DNA from: Aliidiomarina soli
Lineage (GTDB): Bacteria; Pseudomonadota; Gammaproteobacteria; Enterobacterales; Alteromonadaceae
Assembly: GCF_003986975.1 (NCBI RefSeq)
Contig: NZ_PIPO01000003.1
Span: 310,001-374,000, forward strand
Reading direction: 5' to 3'
Length of the DNA: 64,000 nucleotides
Positions 25,253 to 34,405 of the stretch are shown in pieces. Within the stretch, counting starts at the first letter, position 1; each line of letters begins with the position of its first letter. The translations under genes were made by a program, and so were the position numbers. The notes beneath the pieces were generated by a model. The model worked only from the letters and a program-made list of their open reading frames with translations, was not told where the DNA came from and ran no database searches.

Positions 25253-26758
25253 ATGAACTTTTCAAAGGTAAAATTTCCGGCAGTTGCTGCATTCGCGTTG
25301 ACCGTTGGGGTTACTGTCAGCGGTGGTGTAGCGCATGCCAGTGAGGATAAAACCGATGCTACCCTGGATGCCTACGCAGCCGGTTACATTAGTAACTTTG
25401 TCTGTAGTGCAGTGTTTAACGCTGCTAGCAATACCGCAGACAATGTCCCCAGCGTTAACAAAACGCTGGAGCAGATTACTGAACACGAGTTAACCGGTAT
25501 TTATGACGTTGTGGAAACGAGGATCCATGATTTATTAGAGCAGGGGGCATTGACCATTGACGACGACACCCGCTCGGTTGCTGTGGCTTATGCGTCGGAC
25601 TCGGCCGCACAAGGTATGCCACCGCGGTTAAGTGTCTGGCGCCCAGCGCTCGGTTGCGTTGACTTACCGGTCGGCGCAGAGGCGGAGGCGGCAGCACATG
25701 TCGACGGCCTCATGGGGGACTTAGCCACTACCCAACACCCGGCAACGGATTCCGGCGAACCCTGGCAGACGCATGCGGATCTGAATGGCACATCGGGCAA
25801 TGCTGAGCTTGATCAGGTAGTCGAGTCAGCATTTAGCGACCACTATGGGTCTGGTGCACGAACCTCTGCGGTCCTTATTGCAAGCCCGAAGGAAATCTTG
25901 AGCGAGCATTACCTGGATGGTTTTACCCCAACGACGTCCCAACGCACTTGGTCGGTGGCCAAAAGTATCGGTGCGAGTGTGGTCGGGGCTGCCGTGCAGC
26001 AGGACCTTGTCGATGTCAACGACGAAGCAGGCCTTGCCGCCTGGTCACATCCGGCTGACCCACGCCAGCGAATTACTCTTCAGCATTTGCTTCATATGAG
26101 CTCTGGCCTGGACAGTAATCAGGCAGGCAACCGCACTGACCGTATTTACATTGGTGGCGGCACTGTGGCTGATGAGGCCGTTGGTAATTCGCTGGAAAGC
26201 ATTCCCGGTCAGCGCTGGAAGTATGCCAACAATGACACCATGCTGGCATTACGGTCACTGCGTGAACGCTTCGAATCAGTTCAGGATTACCTGGCGTTTC
26301 CGTTCACAGCAGTGCTGCATAAAATTGGTATGCGCCATACGTATCTTGAAGCCGACTGGCAGGGCGATTTCATTTTGTCGTCTCAGGTATGGACAACGTC
26401 ACGTGACTTAGCGCGTCTGGGAGTTTTGCATTTACAGCAGGGGCAATGGAATGGTGAGCAAATCCTGCCGCAGGACTGGCTGCAGTATGTTTCGACCCCG
26501 TCACCAGCACAGCCTCCCACTCCAAATAGTCGCGGCGATGTGGTGCCTGGTTATGGAGCCCAGTGGTGGCTGTTCAATGATCGTATCAGCGGCATACCGG
26601 ATGACACCATCGCTGCACGCGGTAACCGTGGACAATTCCTGATTATCGTACCAGGCGAGGATCTGGTTATCGTGCGCCGCGGCTACGACATCGCTGGCGA
26701 ACCAGGTTTTGATGAGATCCAGTTTACCCGGGACGTGCTTGCGGCGTTGGGCAAATAA
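25253..26758 (+). CDS. Periplasmic serine hydrolase of the beta-lactamase/DD-peptidase fold
   Basis: A 501-aa protein with a signal peptide (FPAVAAFALTVGVTVSGGVA, cleavage near AHA-SED). The catalytic tetrad is Ser234-Val-Ala-Lys237 (RTWSVAKSIG), with a YANND (Y-x-N) motif and RGNRGQFLIIV in place of the third K/H-T-G motif. This is the class-C/esterase EstB-like family; an antibiotic-resistance role is not implied. An N-terminal module of about 200 residues precedes the hydrolase. The ATG at 25253 starts the signal peptide; a TTG at 25232 is less likely. Transcribed alone. Confidence 0.88.
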   Translation: MNFSKVKFPAVAAFALTVGVTVSGGVAHASEDKTDATLDAYAAGYISNFVCSAVFNAASNTADNVPSVNKTLEQITEHELTGIYDVVETRIHDLLEQGALTIDDDTRSVAVAYASDSAAQGMPPRLSVWRPALGCVDLPVGAEAEAAAHVDGLMGDLATTQHPATDSGEPWQTHADLNGTSGNAELDQVVESAFSDHYGSGARTSAVLIASPKEILSEHYLDGFTPTTSQRTWSVAKSIGASVVGAAVQQDLVDVNDEAGLAAWSHPADPRQRITLQHLLHMSSGLDSNQAGNRTDRIYIGGGTVADEAVGNSLESIPGQRWKYANNDTMLALRSLRERFESVQDYLAFPFTAVLHKIGMRHTYLEADWQGDFILSSQVWTTSRDLARLGVLHLQQGQWNGEQILPQDWLQYVSTPSPAQPPTPNSRGDVVPGYGAQWWLFNDRISGIPDDTIAARGNRGQFLIIVPGEDLVIVRRGYDIAGEPGFDEIQFTRDVLAALGK

Positions 26759-26857
26759 CTAGAAAAGGAAGTGCAACCTCTGTTGAGCATGGCCAGTCGG
26801 CAAAGCTTACAGACGTTGCTCTTTGAGCTTAATTGATTACGTTAGCCAGCACGCTTT

Positions 26858-27706
26858 CTAATCGTAGCTGCTAAGGCGGGCTATAAAATTGCTGAGCTCA
26901 CGTTGGAAGCGTTCGGGTGCAACGTGGAAGGTGTCGGCGTGGGTGCCGTCTTCAACAATGTATAGCTGGGAGTCAGCGTGATTTGAAGCTGCGTAAAGCT
27001 GTTCACCCATCGACACCGGTATATTGCTGTCGTTCTCTCCGTGAATAACCAGAAGTGGCTTGTTCAGCATATTGACGGCACTGGTGTTGTCGAAATTGAT
27101 AGCCTCGTCGACATTCACGCTGGCAAGCCTGCCCAACGTATTACGCTGGCGAAAAACCTCAATCATTTCGCTGTCCGTGGTCACAGCCCCCTCAAGAATA
27201 ACGCCCTGAACCCGTGGTTCCTGGCTAATGTCCATTGCCATCACAGAGCCAAGCGAGAGCCCGTAGACAATAACATCGGACTCTGCTGGCAGTGCGTTGA
27301 TAATACTGCTGGCATCGTCACGCATGGCACTAAAGCTGGCATCGCCGCTACTCAGACCAAAACCCTGATAATCAATCGCAACAATGCTGTAGTTCAACTC
27401 GGCGAGACTTTGCAGTAAACCAAACCAGGGTTGCAGGGTCATGTTCAGTGCATTGCCATGGAGAATCAGTATGGTGGGTTGGTTTGGCTCACGGGCAAGG
27501 GTCAATGTATGCAGCTGCTCGCCGTTTTCGGTTGCCGTGAAGGATTCCTGATATCCCGCTTGTTCGGTAAGCAGTGCTAAATTTTGCTGGTCAATTTCGC
27601 TGCTGGGCGACACGATCATTTGCTCGGTTACGGTAACTGAGCAGGCGGACAACAACATAGCAGCGACAGCCAGTGCCGCCGCTTTACTACCAGATATGTA
27701 TGACAT
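26858..27706 (-). CDS. Alpha/beta-hydrolase lipoprotein
   Basis: A 282-aa protein with lipobox LLSAC (Cys22). The alpha/beta-hydrolase core has the oxyanion region ILILHGNALNM, nucleophile elbow VYGLSLGSV (G-x-S-x-G), an acid in LVIHGENDSNIP and the catalytic His in EDGTHADTFH. It probably acts as an esterase or acylhydrolase on the periplasmic side. AAGGAA precedes the ATG at 27706. A DUF885 lipoprotein lies upstream in the same orientation, 43 bp apart, but the order (DUF885 downstream in this strand) makes the alpha/beta hydrolase the first gene. Substrate unknown. Confidence 0.87.
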   Translation of the reverse strand: MSYISGSKAAALAVAAMLLSACSVTVTEQMIVSPSSEIDQQNLALLTEQAGYQESFTATENGEQLHTLTLAREPNQPTILILHGNALNMTLQPWFGLLQSLAELNYSIVAIDYQGFGLSSGDASFSAMRDDASSIINALPAESDVIVYGLSLGSVMAMDISQEPRVQGVILEGAVTTDSEMIEVFRQRNTLGRLASVNVDEAINFDNTSAVNMLNKPLLVIHGENDSNIPVSMGEQLYAASNHADSQLYIVEDGTHADTFHVAPERFQRELSNFIARLSSYD

Positions 27707-27748
27707 GGATTAAGTTCCTTTTATTGGGTTGTATGCATAAGGGTTGCT

Positions 27749-29563
27749 CTATTCGGCTAACTCGCTGTCTATCCATTGCTGCACTTTGCGCTCCAGCATT
27801 GGTAGCGGCATAGCGCCACCTCCGAGCACCGCGTCATGAAAGCCGCGGATATCGAAGTTGTCGCCCAATGCGGCTTCTGCCTCACGGCGTAACTGCTGGA
27901 TTTTTATCATGCCAATTTTAAATGACGTGGCCTGACCCGGCAGAGTCATGTAGCGTTCGATTTCGGTTTGGATGGCGCCTGCTGAGACCGGGGTCGTGGT
28001 AGCGAAGTAATCGATTGCCTGCTGGCGGGTCCAGCCTTTGCTGTGCAAGCCGGTATCGACCACTAAGCGCACCGCGCGCCAGAGCTCGGTGACCAGTTGA
28101 CCAAATTCAGAATAAGGGTCCTGATAGGCGCCCATTTCTTTGGCTAGCCATTCAGCATACAACGCCCATCCTTCGGTATAGACAGTAAACCGAGCCTGAG
28201 TACGAAAGTTCGCAATATCAGAGGCCTGCTGAGCCACCGAGATTTGTTGATGATGGCCAGGAAAGCCCTCATGGTAGGCAATTGCTTCCAGCTCATTTCT
28301 GGCCATGGCCTGCATATCAATCAGGTGGGCGTAAAAAATTCCCGGGCGTCCATTATGTGGTGAGCCGCGCATGTAATGTTGCGGAGCGCCAGCCTGTTCG
28401 CGGTAGGCTTCGACCCGACGAACTTCTAACTCTATTTCAGGCAACAAACCAAAAAACTTTGACATTTGCTCGTTCATTGTTGCCAGATAATCACGCGCCT
28501 GTTGCAGATAGGCTTCGCGACCTTCGTCAGTATTCGGGTAAAAAAACTGTTCGTCTTCGCGGAAGAACTGAAAGAAAGCGTCCAGATCACCCTCAAATCC
28601 AACCCGTTCGCGGACATCTTCCAACTCAGCAGTAAGGCGGGCGACTTCGTCGAGGCCGATCTGATGGATCTGGTCGGCATTCAGCTCCGTGGTGGTATAA
28701 AACCACAACAGGTATTCATAGTAGGCATCACCCCCCTGATGGCGGCTAATGCCTTCGGGGTTCTCAAGCGTATTTGGCAAGTCGTCCTGTAACCAGCTAA
28801 TTAAATTTTGATACGCAGGATAGAGTGCTTCGGTCAGGGCAGCTTGGGTATCTTCAAGCAATAAATCGGCACCACGCTCGTTGACGCTATTGGTCTCGAG
28901 CAAATTAGCGACCTTAGTTTGCGCATCCTGCCAAATCGGCGAGTCAGAACCTTCCTCAAATGGCACACCTGTTATCACGCCTTCGGCCTGTCGAATGACT
29001 TCATTGTAGGCAAAACGGGGAGGGCGTAATCCTTGTTCGGCTCGTTGCTGTGCTATTTCAACCAGCTCGTTGATACGCCCGGCAATAGCGCGAATACGTT
29101 TATTGTAGTCGCCCATATCCTGCATCGAGCGCACCTCGTGACTGCCAATTAAGACCTGCGGCAAGGTCGACTGTGGGCCGATCATTTGCTCAAACACATA
29201 TTCTAGCTGACGGAATTCAGCCCCACGCTGCATTTGTTCATATTGGTATGCCCACAGATCATATGAGAGTTTCTCATCGTCACTGAGCTGGTCGTAATCG
29301 AATATCCGCTGCATTTGCTCGACACTGGAACCTTTCCATTCCAGCTGTTCAACAAATGCCGCATCGGAAACTTCATCTATCTCTCCATGACGTGAGTGAT
29401 TACCACTACGTGACAGTTGCACCGGGCTAAATTCAAGTTGACGTGCATACTGCTGATCGAGCCATTCGGTCAGCGTTATTTCATCGCTGGCAGATTCCGG
29501 GGTGCCGCACGCTGATACAAAAACAGCGACCAGCGCTATGCCAATTGAGCTCAGGTAACGCAT
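27749..29563 (-). CDS. DUF885 lipoprotein, metallopeptidase-like
   Basis: A 604-aa lipoprotein (lipobox FVSAC, Cys19). The DUF885 core carries AIAYHEGFPGHHQQ, a HExxxxH-like zinc-binding motif, and ARFTVYTEGWALYAEWLAKE, the downstream Glu ligand region of a gluzincin-type peptidase. The fold is related to M32/M3 peptidases, and members are predicted metallopeptidases of the periplasm. On the minus strand it precedes the alpha/beta-hydrolase lipoprotein by 42 bp; the two likely form an operon. Confidence 0.92.
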   Translation of the reverse strand: MRYLSSIGIALVAVFVSACGTPESASDEITLTEWLDQQYARQLEFSPVQLSRSGNHSRHGEIDEVSDAAFVEQLEWKGSSVEQMQRIFDYDQLSDDEKLSYDLWAYQYEQMQRGAEFRQLEYVFEQMIGPQSTLPQVLIGSHEVRSMQDMGDYNKRIRAIAGRINELVEIAQQRAEQGLRPPRFAYNEVIRQAEGVITGVPFEEGSDSPIWQDAQTKVANLLETNSVNERGADLLLEDTQAALTEALYPAYQNLISWLQDDLPNTLENPEGISRHQGGDAYYEYLLWFYTTTELNADQIHQIGLDEVARLTAELEDVRERVGFEGDLDAFFQFFREDEQFFYPNTDEGREAYLQQARDYLATMNEQMSKFFGLLPEIELEVRRVEAYREQAGAPQHYMRGSPHNGRPGIFYAHLIDMQAMARNELEAIAYHEGFPGHHQQISVAQQASDIANFRTQARFTVYTEGWALYAEWLAKEMGAYQDPYSEFGQLVTELWRAVRLVVDTGLHSKGWTRQQAIDYFATTTPVSAGAIQTEIERYMTLPGQATSFKIGMIKIQQLRREAEAALGDNFDIRGFHDAVLGGGAMPLPMLERKVQQWIDSELAE

Positions 29564-29720
29564 TGTTTTTACCTTATTTTAATAACCTGATCCCATACTG
29601 CCGAGAAAGTGACGTGTTGTAAATCAGAGCCTGCTATGAAAGCTGGCAGCTTGCGTGATCGGTAATTGCTAACCATAGTTAGAGGACAAATTCGTTGAAC
29701 TTCTGTAATTAAGGTGGACT

Positions 29721-30158
29721 ATGACCATTTTTGAAGAACTGAGACTCGACCACGATAAACAACGCCATTTACTGGACAAGTTAATGCAGACCTCAGGCGA
29801 CGAAGAAGAACGGAAGGAAGGTTTTATTCAGTTAAAGCGTCAGTTGGAGCAGCATGCGGTGGCGGAGGAACGGTTTTTCTATAAGCCACTGATTGATCAT
29901 GACAGCACCGTCGAGCTGTCGCGGCATGGTATGGCCGAGCATCACGAAATCGATGAACTGGTCGAAGAGCTGGAAGCGACGGATATGTCGTCGTCGGCCT
30001 GGATAGCGATCCTGAAGAAACTCGACCATAAAGTTCGTCACCACTTAGAAGACGAGGAGCAGGGCTTTTTTCAACAGGCCGGCAAGGTGTTAGCTGAAAG
30101 GGACAAGACACACCTGGCTAAAGAGTATCGTCAAAGCATGGAGAATGAAGGAATTTAA
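29721..30158 (+). CDS. Hemerythrin HHE cation-binding domain protein
   Basis: A 145-aa helical protein with the diiron ligands of the HHE family: LRLDHDKQRHLLDKL, LKRQLEQHAVAEERFFY, MAEHHEIDELVEEL and KVRHHLEDEEQGFF. It probably binds oxygen, nitric oxide or iron in the cytoplasm. GGTGG precedes the ATG at 29721. Just upstream is a small inverted repeat (CTAAC-cata-GTTAG near 29668) that may be an operator. No partner gene is adjacent, so the role (stress or iron handling) is inferred from the family only. Confidence 0.93.
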   Translation: MTIFEELRLDHDKQRHLLDKLMQTSGDEEERKEGFIQLKRQLEQHAVAEERFFYKPLIDHDSTVELSRHGMAEHHEIDELVEELEATDMSSSAWIAILKKLDHKVRHHLEDEEQGFFQQAGKVLAERDKTHLAKEYRQSMENEGI

Positions 30159-30170
30159 CCGGGTGGTGAA

Positions 30171-30671
30171 TTATTCCATAGCTTCCAGATAGCTCTCAAT
30201 CGCCGACTGCAAATCACACACTATTGGAATGAAGGTTTGCCGTGTGGCGACATCCTGCAGGGTTTTTGATTCAGATTGCAGTTTCTTCATCAGGGTTAGC
30301 TGACGTTCACGCATGCTAAGCAGCTCGCGAGCGCCATGCAGGGCTCGCGGCTCTATTTGCGCTACCACCAGCAATGCATGGACTTCGGCCTGGAGATCAA
30401 GAATGCTTTTATGACCACGCTGGAATTCAGAGTAGGTCGTTTTTAGCTGAGTAAGATTCAGTACCGGCTCGTCCAGTAGCTCTTCTAACTTCCGTGCATT
30501 ACTGAGTAAGTTACGAATATCGCCGTTTTTTTGCAGCATGCGTACGGTCGCCTGGTAGCGAGCGTATGGACGCATGTCGTGCTTCGAGCCGTGCGAATTT
30601 CGCCAGTGCAGACCAGCAAAAACAGCTGCTATAGTGGCCGCTATTGCAATATAAAACGAGAGAAACAGCAT
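30171..30671 (-). CDS. Membrane-anchored coiled-coil protein, unknown
   Basis: A 166-aa protein with one N-terminal membrane helix (LFLSFYIAIAATIAAVFAGL) and a helical, charged body of coiled-coil type (LLSNARKLEELLDEP, LLSMRERQLTLMKKLQSES). The N-terminal anchor implies either a cytoplasmic or periplasmic helical body. It is downstream of the membrane-anchored curlin-repeat gene by 116 bp on the same strand. No family recognised; a role in the same system is possible but not shown. Confidence 0.7.
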   Translation of the reverse strand: MLFLSFYIAIAATIAAVFAGLHWRNSHGSKHDMRPYARYQATVRMLQKNGDIRNLLSNARKLEELLDEPVLNLTQLKTTYSEFQRGHKSILDLQAEVHALLVVAQIEPRALHGARELLSMRERQLTLMKKLQSESKTLQDVATRQTFIPIVCDLQSAIESYLEAME

Positions 30672-30787
30672 AGAAACGACATGTCCTTATGGTCTGACGC
30701 CGTGTAGGAATTCCATTCTGCCAGTAAGACTCTGAAATTTCATTTATTTTTTCAATCTGAGCGCTGAACATCATGCCGGATAGGGGT

Positions 30788-31648
30788 CTAGCGCTGAGTT
30801 ATGATGGCTATATTACCCCGCCCAGTCTGCTCAACACGGATGATGCTATCAGAACTTTGCTGGTATCCGTGGATCTGATTGAAACTTCCGCTTTGAATTA
30901 AGCTGACGTTGCCATTGATTCCCGTCATTTGAAAGGCGGCGTCCCCTCCGATACCGCCGATCAGGTTTGCACTGCCACGCTGTTGCACTTCAAGGTAGTT
31001 ATTTTCACCTAACATCAGCAATGCCAGACTATTGAGTTCCCCCTGCTGTTGCAGTGACACCTGATTGGTTGATTGAGATTGCTGCAAGGTTAGCGCGCTG
31101 GTCGCAGGCGCTGGCAAGGCGCCGTTGAGCAGGCTTTGCTCGAGCTGGTAGCCTTGCAAGGTCTGTGAGCTCATGCTCTCTACCAGCTCCATTAAAGCCG
31201 AGGGGGCGGCTCGGTCGCTGGGCGTTTGTTGTGGCGGTTCGATGGTCGCCAGTTGACTGATTTCGTTGTCATCAAGAATACGTACTTGATGTGCTGCGGG
31301 TACTTCAGCGGGAGCTGGTTCACTGGCGACCAGACTTTGGTCGGATGTTATTGGTTCATGCCATAGAAAAGCAGGCACCTGGTGGCCTGGTGAGCTGGGC
31401 TGATCCAGTGGCACTAACGGCCCGTATCCCTGAGGACGGCGACGTGGCCAGCGGCCGAGAAACGGACGCACACCAGCCAGCGCCAGAGGCGGGCGATTAA
31501 ACGGGTAACGGATAGACGACACAGGTACGGTGTCTGCAAGCTCGGCAGTTGGTTGTGTATGCTGGCGAGCTGAGTAAACAAGCAAACCGACAGCTAAAAT
31601 GCTTAGGGTCGCTGCTGTCGTGCCGAGTATTTTTATAGTAAATTTCAT
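30788..31648 (-). CDS. Membrane-anchored protein with C-terminal curlin-like repeats
   Basis: A 286-aa protein. An N-terminal hydrophobic helix (ILGTTAATLSILAVGLLVYS) acts as an anchor or uncleaved signal. A Pro-rich linker (about 40-180) follows. The C-terminal 100 residues carry curlin-type repeats (QQGELN, LGENN, QRGSAN, QSGSFN, QTGRGN). The last 80 residues align with the C-terminus of the curlin-repeat protein at 33154-34326, sharing GELNSL, a GIGG turn and N-x-I-x-G-x-Q. It may anchor or nucleate the other protein, as CsgB does for CsgA, but no csgB-like sequence or csgEFG genes adjoin. Function is inferred. Confidence 0.75.
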   Translation of the reverse strand: MKFTIKILGTTAATLSILAVGLLVYSARQHTQPTAELADTVPVSSIRYPFNRPPLALAGVRPFLGRWPRRRPQGYGPLVPLDQPSSPGHQVPAFLWHEPITSDQSLVASEPAPAEVPAAHQVRILDDNEISQLATIEPPQQTPSDRAAPSALMELVESMSSQTLQGYQLEQSLLNGALPAPATSALTLQQSQSTNQVSLQQQGELNSLALLMLGENNYLEVQQRGSANLIGGIGGDAAFQMTGINGNVSLIQSGSFNQIHGYQQSSDSIIRVEQTGRGNIAIITQR

Positions 31649-31864
31649 TGTGTTGCTACGTCCCTGAATCGTATGCAGGCCAACTATTTATGTGGCGTTA
31701 ACTGGTATAGTAATTGGCTTATGCGCATACCGATATGGCCATTTCATCCTAATTATGGACTGAAATTTTCAGCTCAAACTCGATAAATCAGATAGTTAGT
31801 TGAGTTCTATATGAAATGCTGTAGGGCATCAGGGTTATAACTTACTTAAAGAGGAAGAACGCAA

Positions 31865-32710
31865 ATGGCAGAATCTACCTATGTCCCGCCGAAAGTCTGG
31901 CAACAGGACAGTGAAAGCGGGGGTAAATTTGCCTCCATTAACCGGCCAAAGGCTGGCGCAACTCACGATAAGACATTGCCGCAGGGAAAGAATCCTTTGC
32001 AACTCTATTCGCTGGCGACTCCAAATGGGGTCAAGGTGACGGTAATGCTTGAAGAGCTTCTGCAGGCGGGTATCGCCGAGGCTGAATACGATGCGTATTT
32101 GATCAATATTATGGAAGGTGAGCAGTTTAGTAGCGGCTTTGTCGAAGTAAATCCGAACTCTAAAATTCCGGCATTAATGGACCATAGCACGCAGCCGCCG
32201 ACCCGGTTATTTGAATCCGGATCAATTCTGTTGTATCTGGCAGAGAAGTTTAATGCATTTCTCCCCACGGAACAGGCCCAGCGAACCGAGTGTTTAAACT
32301 GGCTGTTCTGGCAAATGGGCAGTGCGCCGCTGTTAGGCGGTGGTTTCGGTCATTTTTACGCATACGCGCCGGAGAAATACGAGTACCCGATAAACCGCTA
32401 CACCATGGAAGTTAAACGACAACTGGATGTACTTGACCGTCAGTTGGCTGAACAAACTTATATAGCTGGTGATACCTATAGCATTGCTGATATCGCTATC
32501 TGGCCATGGTATGGCGCTCTGGTAATGAATGAAGTGTACGAGGCGGCTGAGTTCCTTGATGCAGATTCGTATCCGAATGTGTTGCGCTGGGCCAGAATGA
32601 TAGCCGAACGCCCGGCGGTTCAGCGCGGGCGGAAGGTAAACCGGACCTGGGGTGAACCGGATGAGCAGGTTCATGAACGTCACAGTGCTGAGGACTTTCA
32701 ACGCGGCTGA
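31865..32710 (+). CDS. yghU: Glutathione-dependent disulfide-bond oxidoreductase, YghU-type GST
   Basis: A 281-aa thioredoxin/GST-fold protein, near-identical in layout to E. coli YghU (288 aa): YVPPKVWQQDSESGGKFASI, LQLYSLATPNGVKVTVMLEE, SGFVEVNPNSKIPAL, FESGSILLYLAEKF, TYSIADIAIWPWYG and ERPAVQRGRKVNRTWG all correspond. YghU binds two glutathione molecules and reduces disulfides or peroxides in the cytoplasm. GAGGAAG precedes the ATG at 31865. It lies between two curlin-repeat genes in the opposite sense to the first; no functional link is implied. Confidence 0.96.
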   Translation: MAESTYVPPKVWQQDSESGGKFASINRPKAGATHDKTLPQGKNPLQLYSLATPNGVKVTVMLEELLQAGIAEAEYDAYLINIMEGEQFSSGFVEVNPNSKIPALMDHSTQPPTRLFESGSILLYLAEKFNAFLPTEQAQRTECLNWLFWQMGSAPLLGGGFGHFYAYAPEKYEYPINRYTMEVKRQLDVLDRQLAEQTYIAGDTYSIADIAIWPWYGALVMNEVYEAAEFLDADSYPNVLRWARMIAERPAVQRGRKVNRTWGEPDEQVHERHSAEDFQRG

Positions 32711-33153
32711 TTAAATAGCCGGTGAGACCGATCAATACAAACCCGAATTTAATACCCTTACCCAGAGCGAGTTTCGGGTGAGGGTATTTAAATTAAAAGT
32801 CTTTATAAATCAGATGAATAGCCTGATTAGCTATTTCTCACTGCTTGATTCATAGGGCATTATCAATCCATTTGGGTTAGACAATTGCAAGTAAACCGGG
32901 TTTGGTCCTATTTCTAAGCTATTAAAAACTAATACCTTTCTTGTTCGGCCTCTAATTTTCTACAAATATCATGTCGCCCTAAATTACGATTGTCGCAGGC
33001 AGTGTTGAGCCTACACTGAGTCAGTGAACGACGATGCTGGTAAGTATCTGAATTCAGGTCTGGCATTCAATGGTTGAGTGTCAGGAATAGGTTGATACGC
33101 ATACTAATAATAAAACGTCGGTCAGCCTGATTTTAATACAGAAGGCTCTTATC
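32711..33153. other. 443-bp intergenic region before the curlin-repeat gene
   Basis: AATACCCTTACCC (32751-32763) pairs with GGGTGAGGGTATT (32776-32788), a 13-bp stem (one G-T) that probably ends the yghU transcript, although the T tract is poor. The remaining 360 bp ahead of the curlin-repeat gene are AT-rich and hold no gene; a long 5' leader or regulator-binding region is plausible, but no recognisable site was found. Confidence 0.5.
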
Positions 33154-34326
33154 ATGTCTACTCTAACAATCAAAAAATCAGTATTAGCGTTAGCCGTTTC
33201 AGTTGCAATTTGCGGTGTCGCTTCAGCAAACCAGACGGACTTAACGCAGGACGGATCGCAAAATACGGCGCTGATTACTCAGATCGGTGCCGCCCAATCC
33301 GTTGTGGCATCTCAAATCGGTGTGATGAATGATTTGGATTTTACTCAGGCAGGGATTGGAAGCTCGCTTGACGCGTTACAGGACGGGTACGATAACCAGG
33401 CAGTTACCTGGCAGGAAGGTGATGACAACAGTCTTGACCTGACTCAGCTAGGCGCCGGTGCTGGTAACCGTATTGATTATTTTGCTCAAGGAAGTAATAA
33501 CTACGGGTCGCTGTTCCAGTCGGGTTCGAACGATATCCAGGCTGAGGTGTATGGTGACTATAACGGCGTTAGTGCAGAGCAGCACGGTAGTAACAACCAG
33601 GTTGAAACCTTGCTTGAGGATACCAACAACAGCCTGAACGCCTATCAAAGTGGTGATGGCAACCAAAGCCTGAGCTACGTTAGCGTGGCTAACGACACGG
33701 CGATTGATACCTGGCAAAGCGGTCAGAATAACTATGCCAGTGTTGATGTCTACACCCGTTTAAACGGCTCAAACTCAACCTTCAATACCTTCTATATTGA
33801 GCAGGATGGTAATCAGAACATCGCTGAAGTGGTTCTCCGCGGCGATGACAATTTCATCAGTGCGGCTCAGTATGGCTCGGACAACGAAACCTACGTTGAT
33901 CAGATCTATCACCACAGCACCTATATTGACAGCGTTCAGGAAGGGACCAGTAACTATCTGGCTATTTCCGTTGCTGGCAATGACAACCAGTACATAGGTT
34001 CGCAGTGGGGTGACGAGAACACGTCTGAAGTTGAGTTTTCATCACGCCACAACGATGTTCAGGCCGAGCAATTTGGTGAACTGAATAGCCTCACCTTGCT
34101 GGTTTCTAATATCCGCAATACGGCCAGCTTTGGTCAGTACGGCTCCAGCAATACCATTCAGGGTATCGGTGGTGGCGCCTTTGAAGTAGGCGGGGCATGG
34201 GGTGACGTTGACCTGGTTCAGGTGGGCAGCAATAACCTGATCCAGGGCCACCAGCTGTCGGATAACAGCAGCATGAGCATAGCCCAACTGGGTACGGCCA
34301 ACTATGCACAGGTGACTCAGAACTAG
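33154..34326 (+). CDS. Curlin-repeat secreted protein (CsgA-like beta-solenoid)
   Basis: A 390-aa protein with a signal peptide (SVLALAVSVAICGVASA-NQ). The body is more than 20 imperfect curlin-type half-repeats with the pattern Q-x-G-x-x-N (QDGSQN, QIGVMN, QDGYDN, QEGDDN, QHGSNN, QSGDGN, QSGQNN, QDGNQN, QYGSDN, QVGSNN, QLGTAN). This predicts a secreted amyloid or beta-solenoid fibre subunit. It is roughly three times the length of E. coli CsgA (151 aa). The C-terminal module is shared with the anchored protein at 30788-31648. The ribosome site is AGAAGG before 33154. No csgG secretion channel is in the window. Confidence 0.85.
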   Translation: MSTLTIKKSVLALAVSVAICGVASANQTDLTQDGSQNTALITQIGAAQSVVASQIGVMNDLDFTQAGIGSSLDALQDGYDNQAVTWQEGDDNSLDLTQLGAGAGNRIDYFAQGSNNYGSLFQSGSNDIQAEVYGDYNGVSAEQHGSNNQVETLLEDTNNSLNAYQSGDGNQSLSYVSVANDTAIDTWQSGQNNYASVDVYTRLNGSNSTFNTFYIEQDGNQNIAEVVLRGDDNFISAAQYGSDNETYVDQIYHHSTYIDSVQEGTSNYLAISVAGNDNQYIGSQWGDENTSEVEFSSRHNDVQAEQFGELNSLTLLVSNIRNTASFGQYGSSNTIQGIGGGAFEVGGAWGDVDLVQVGSNNLIQGHQLSDNSSMSIAQLGTANYAQVTQN

Positions 34327-34342
34327 TCTGACGACCTGAAAG

Positions 34343-34383
34343 AAAAACCCCGGAACCTGAGTCCCGGGGTTTTCTATTTTTTT
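34343..34383 (+). terminator. Terminator after the curlin-repeat gene
   Basis: Stem AAAACCCCGG (34344-34353) / CCGGGGTTTT (34364-34373), followed by CTATTTTTTT. It also faces the end of egtD. Confidence 0.9.
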
Positions 34384-34405
34384 CGCGCCTCCGGTTCAGG
34401 AGGGA

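Noticed and set aside
25232-25258. TTGACA...TATGAA as a promoter overlapping the serine hydrolase start
   Set aside because: Spacer is about 14 bp and the -10 would contain the start codon.
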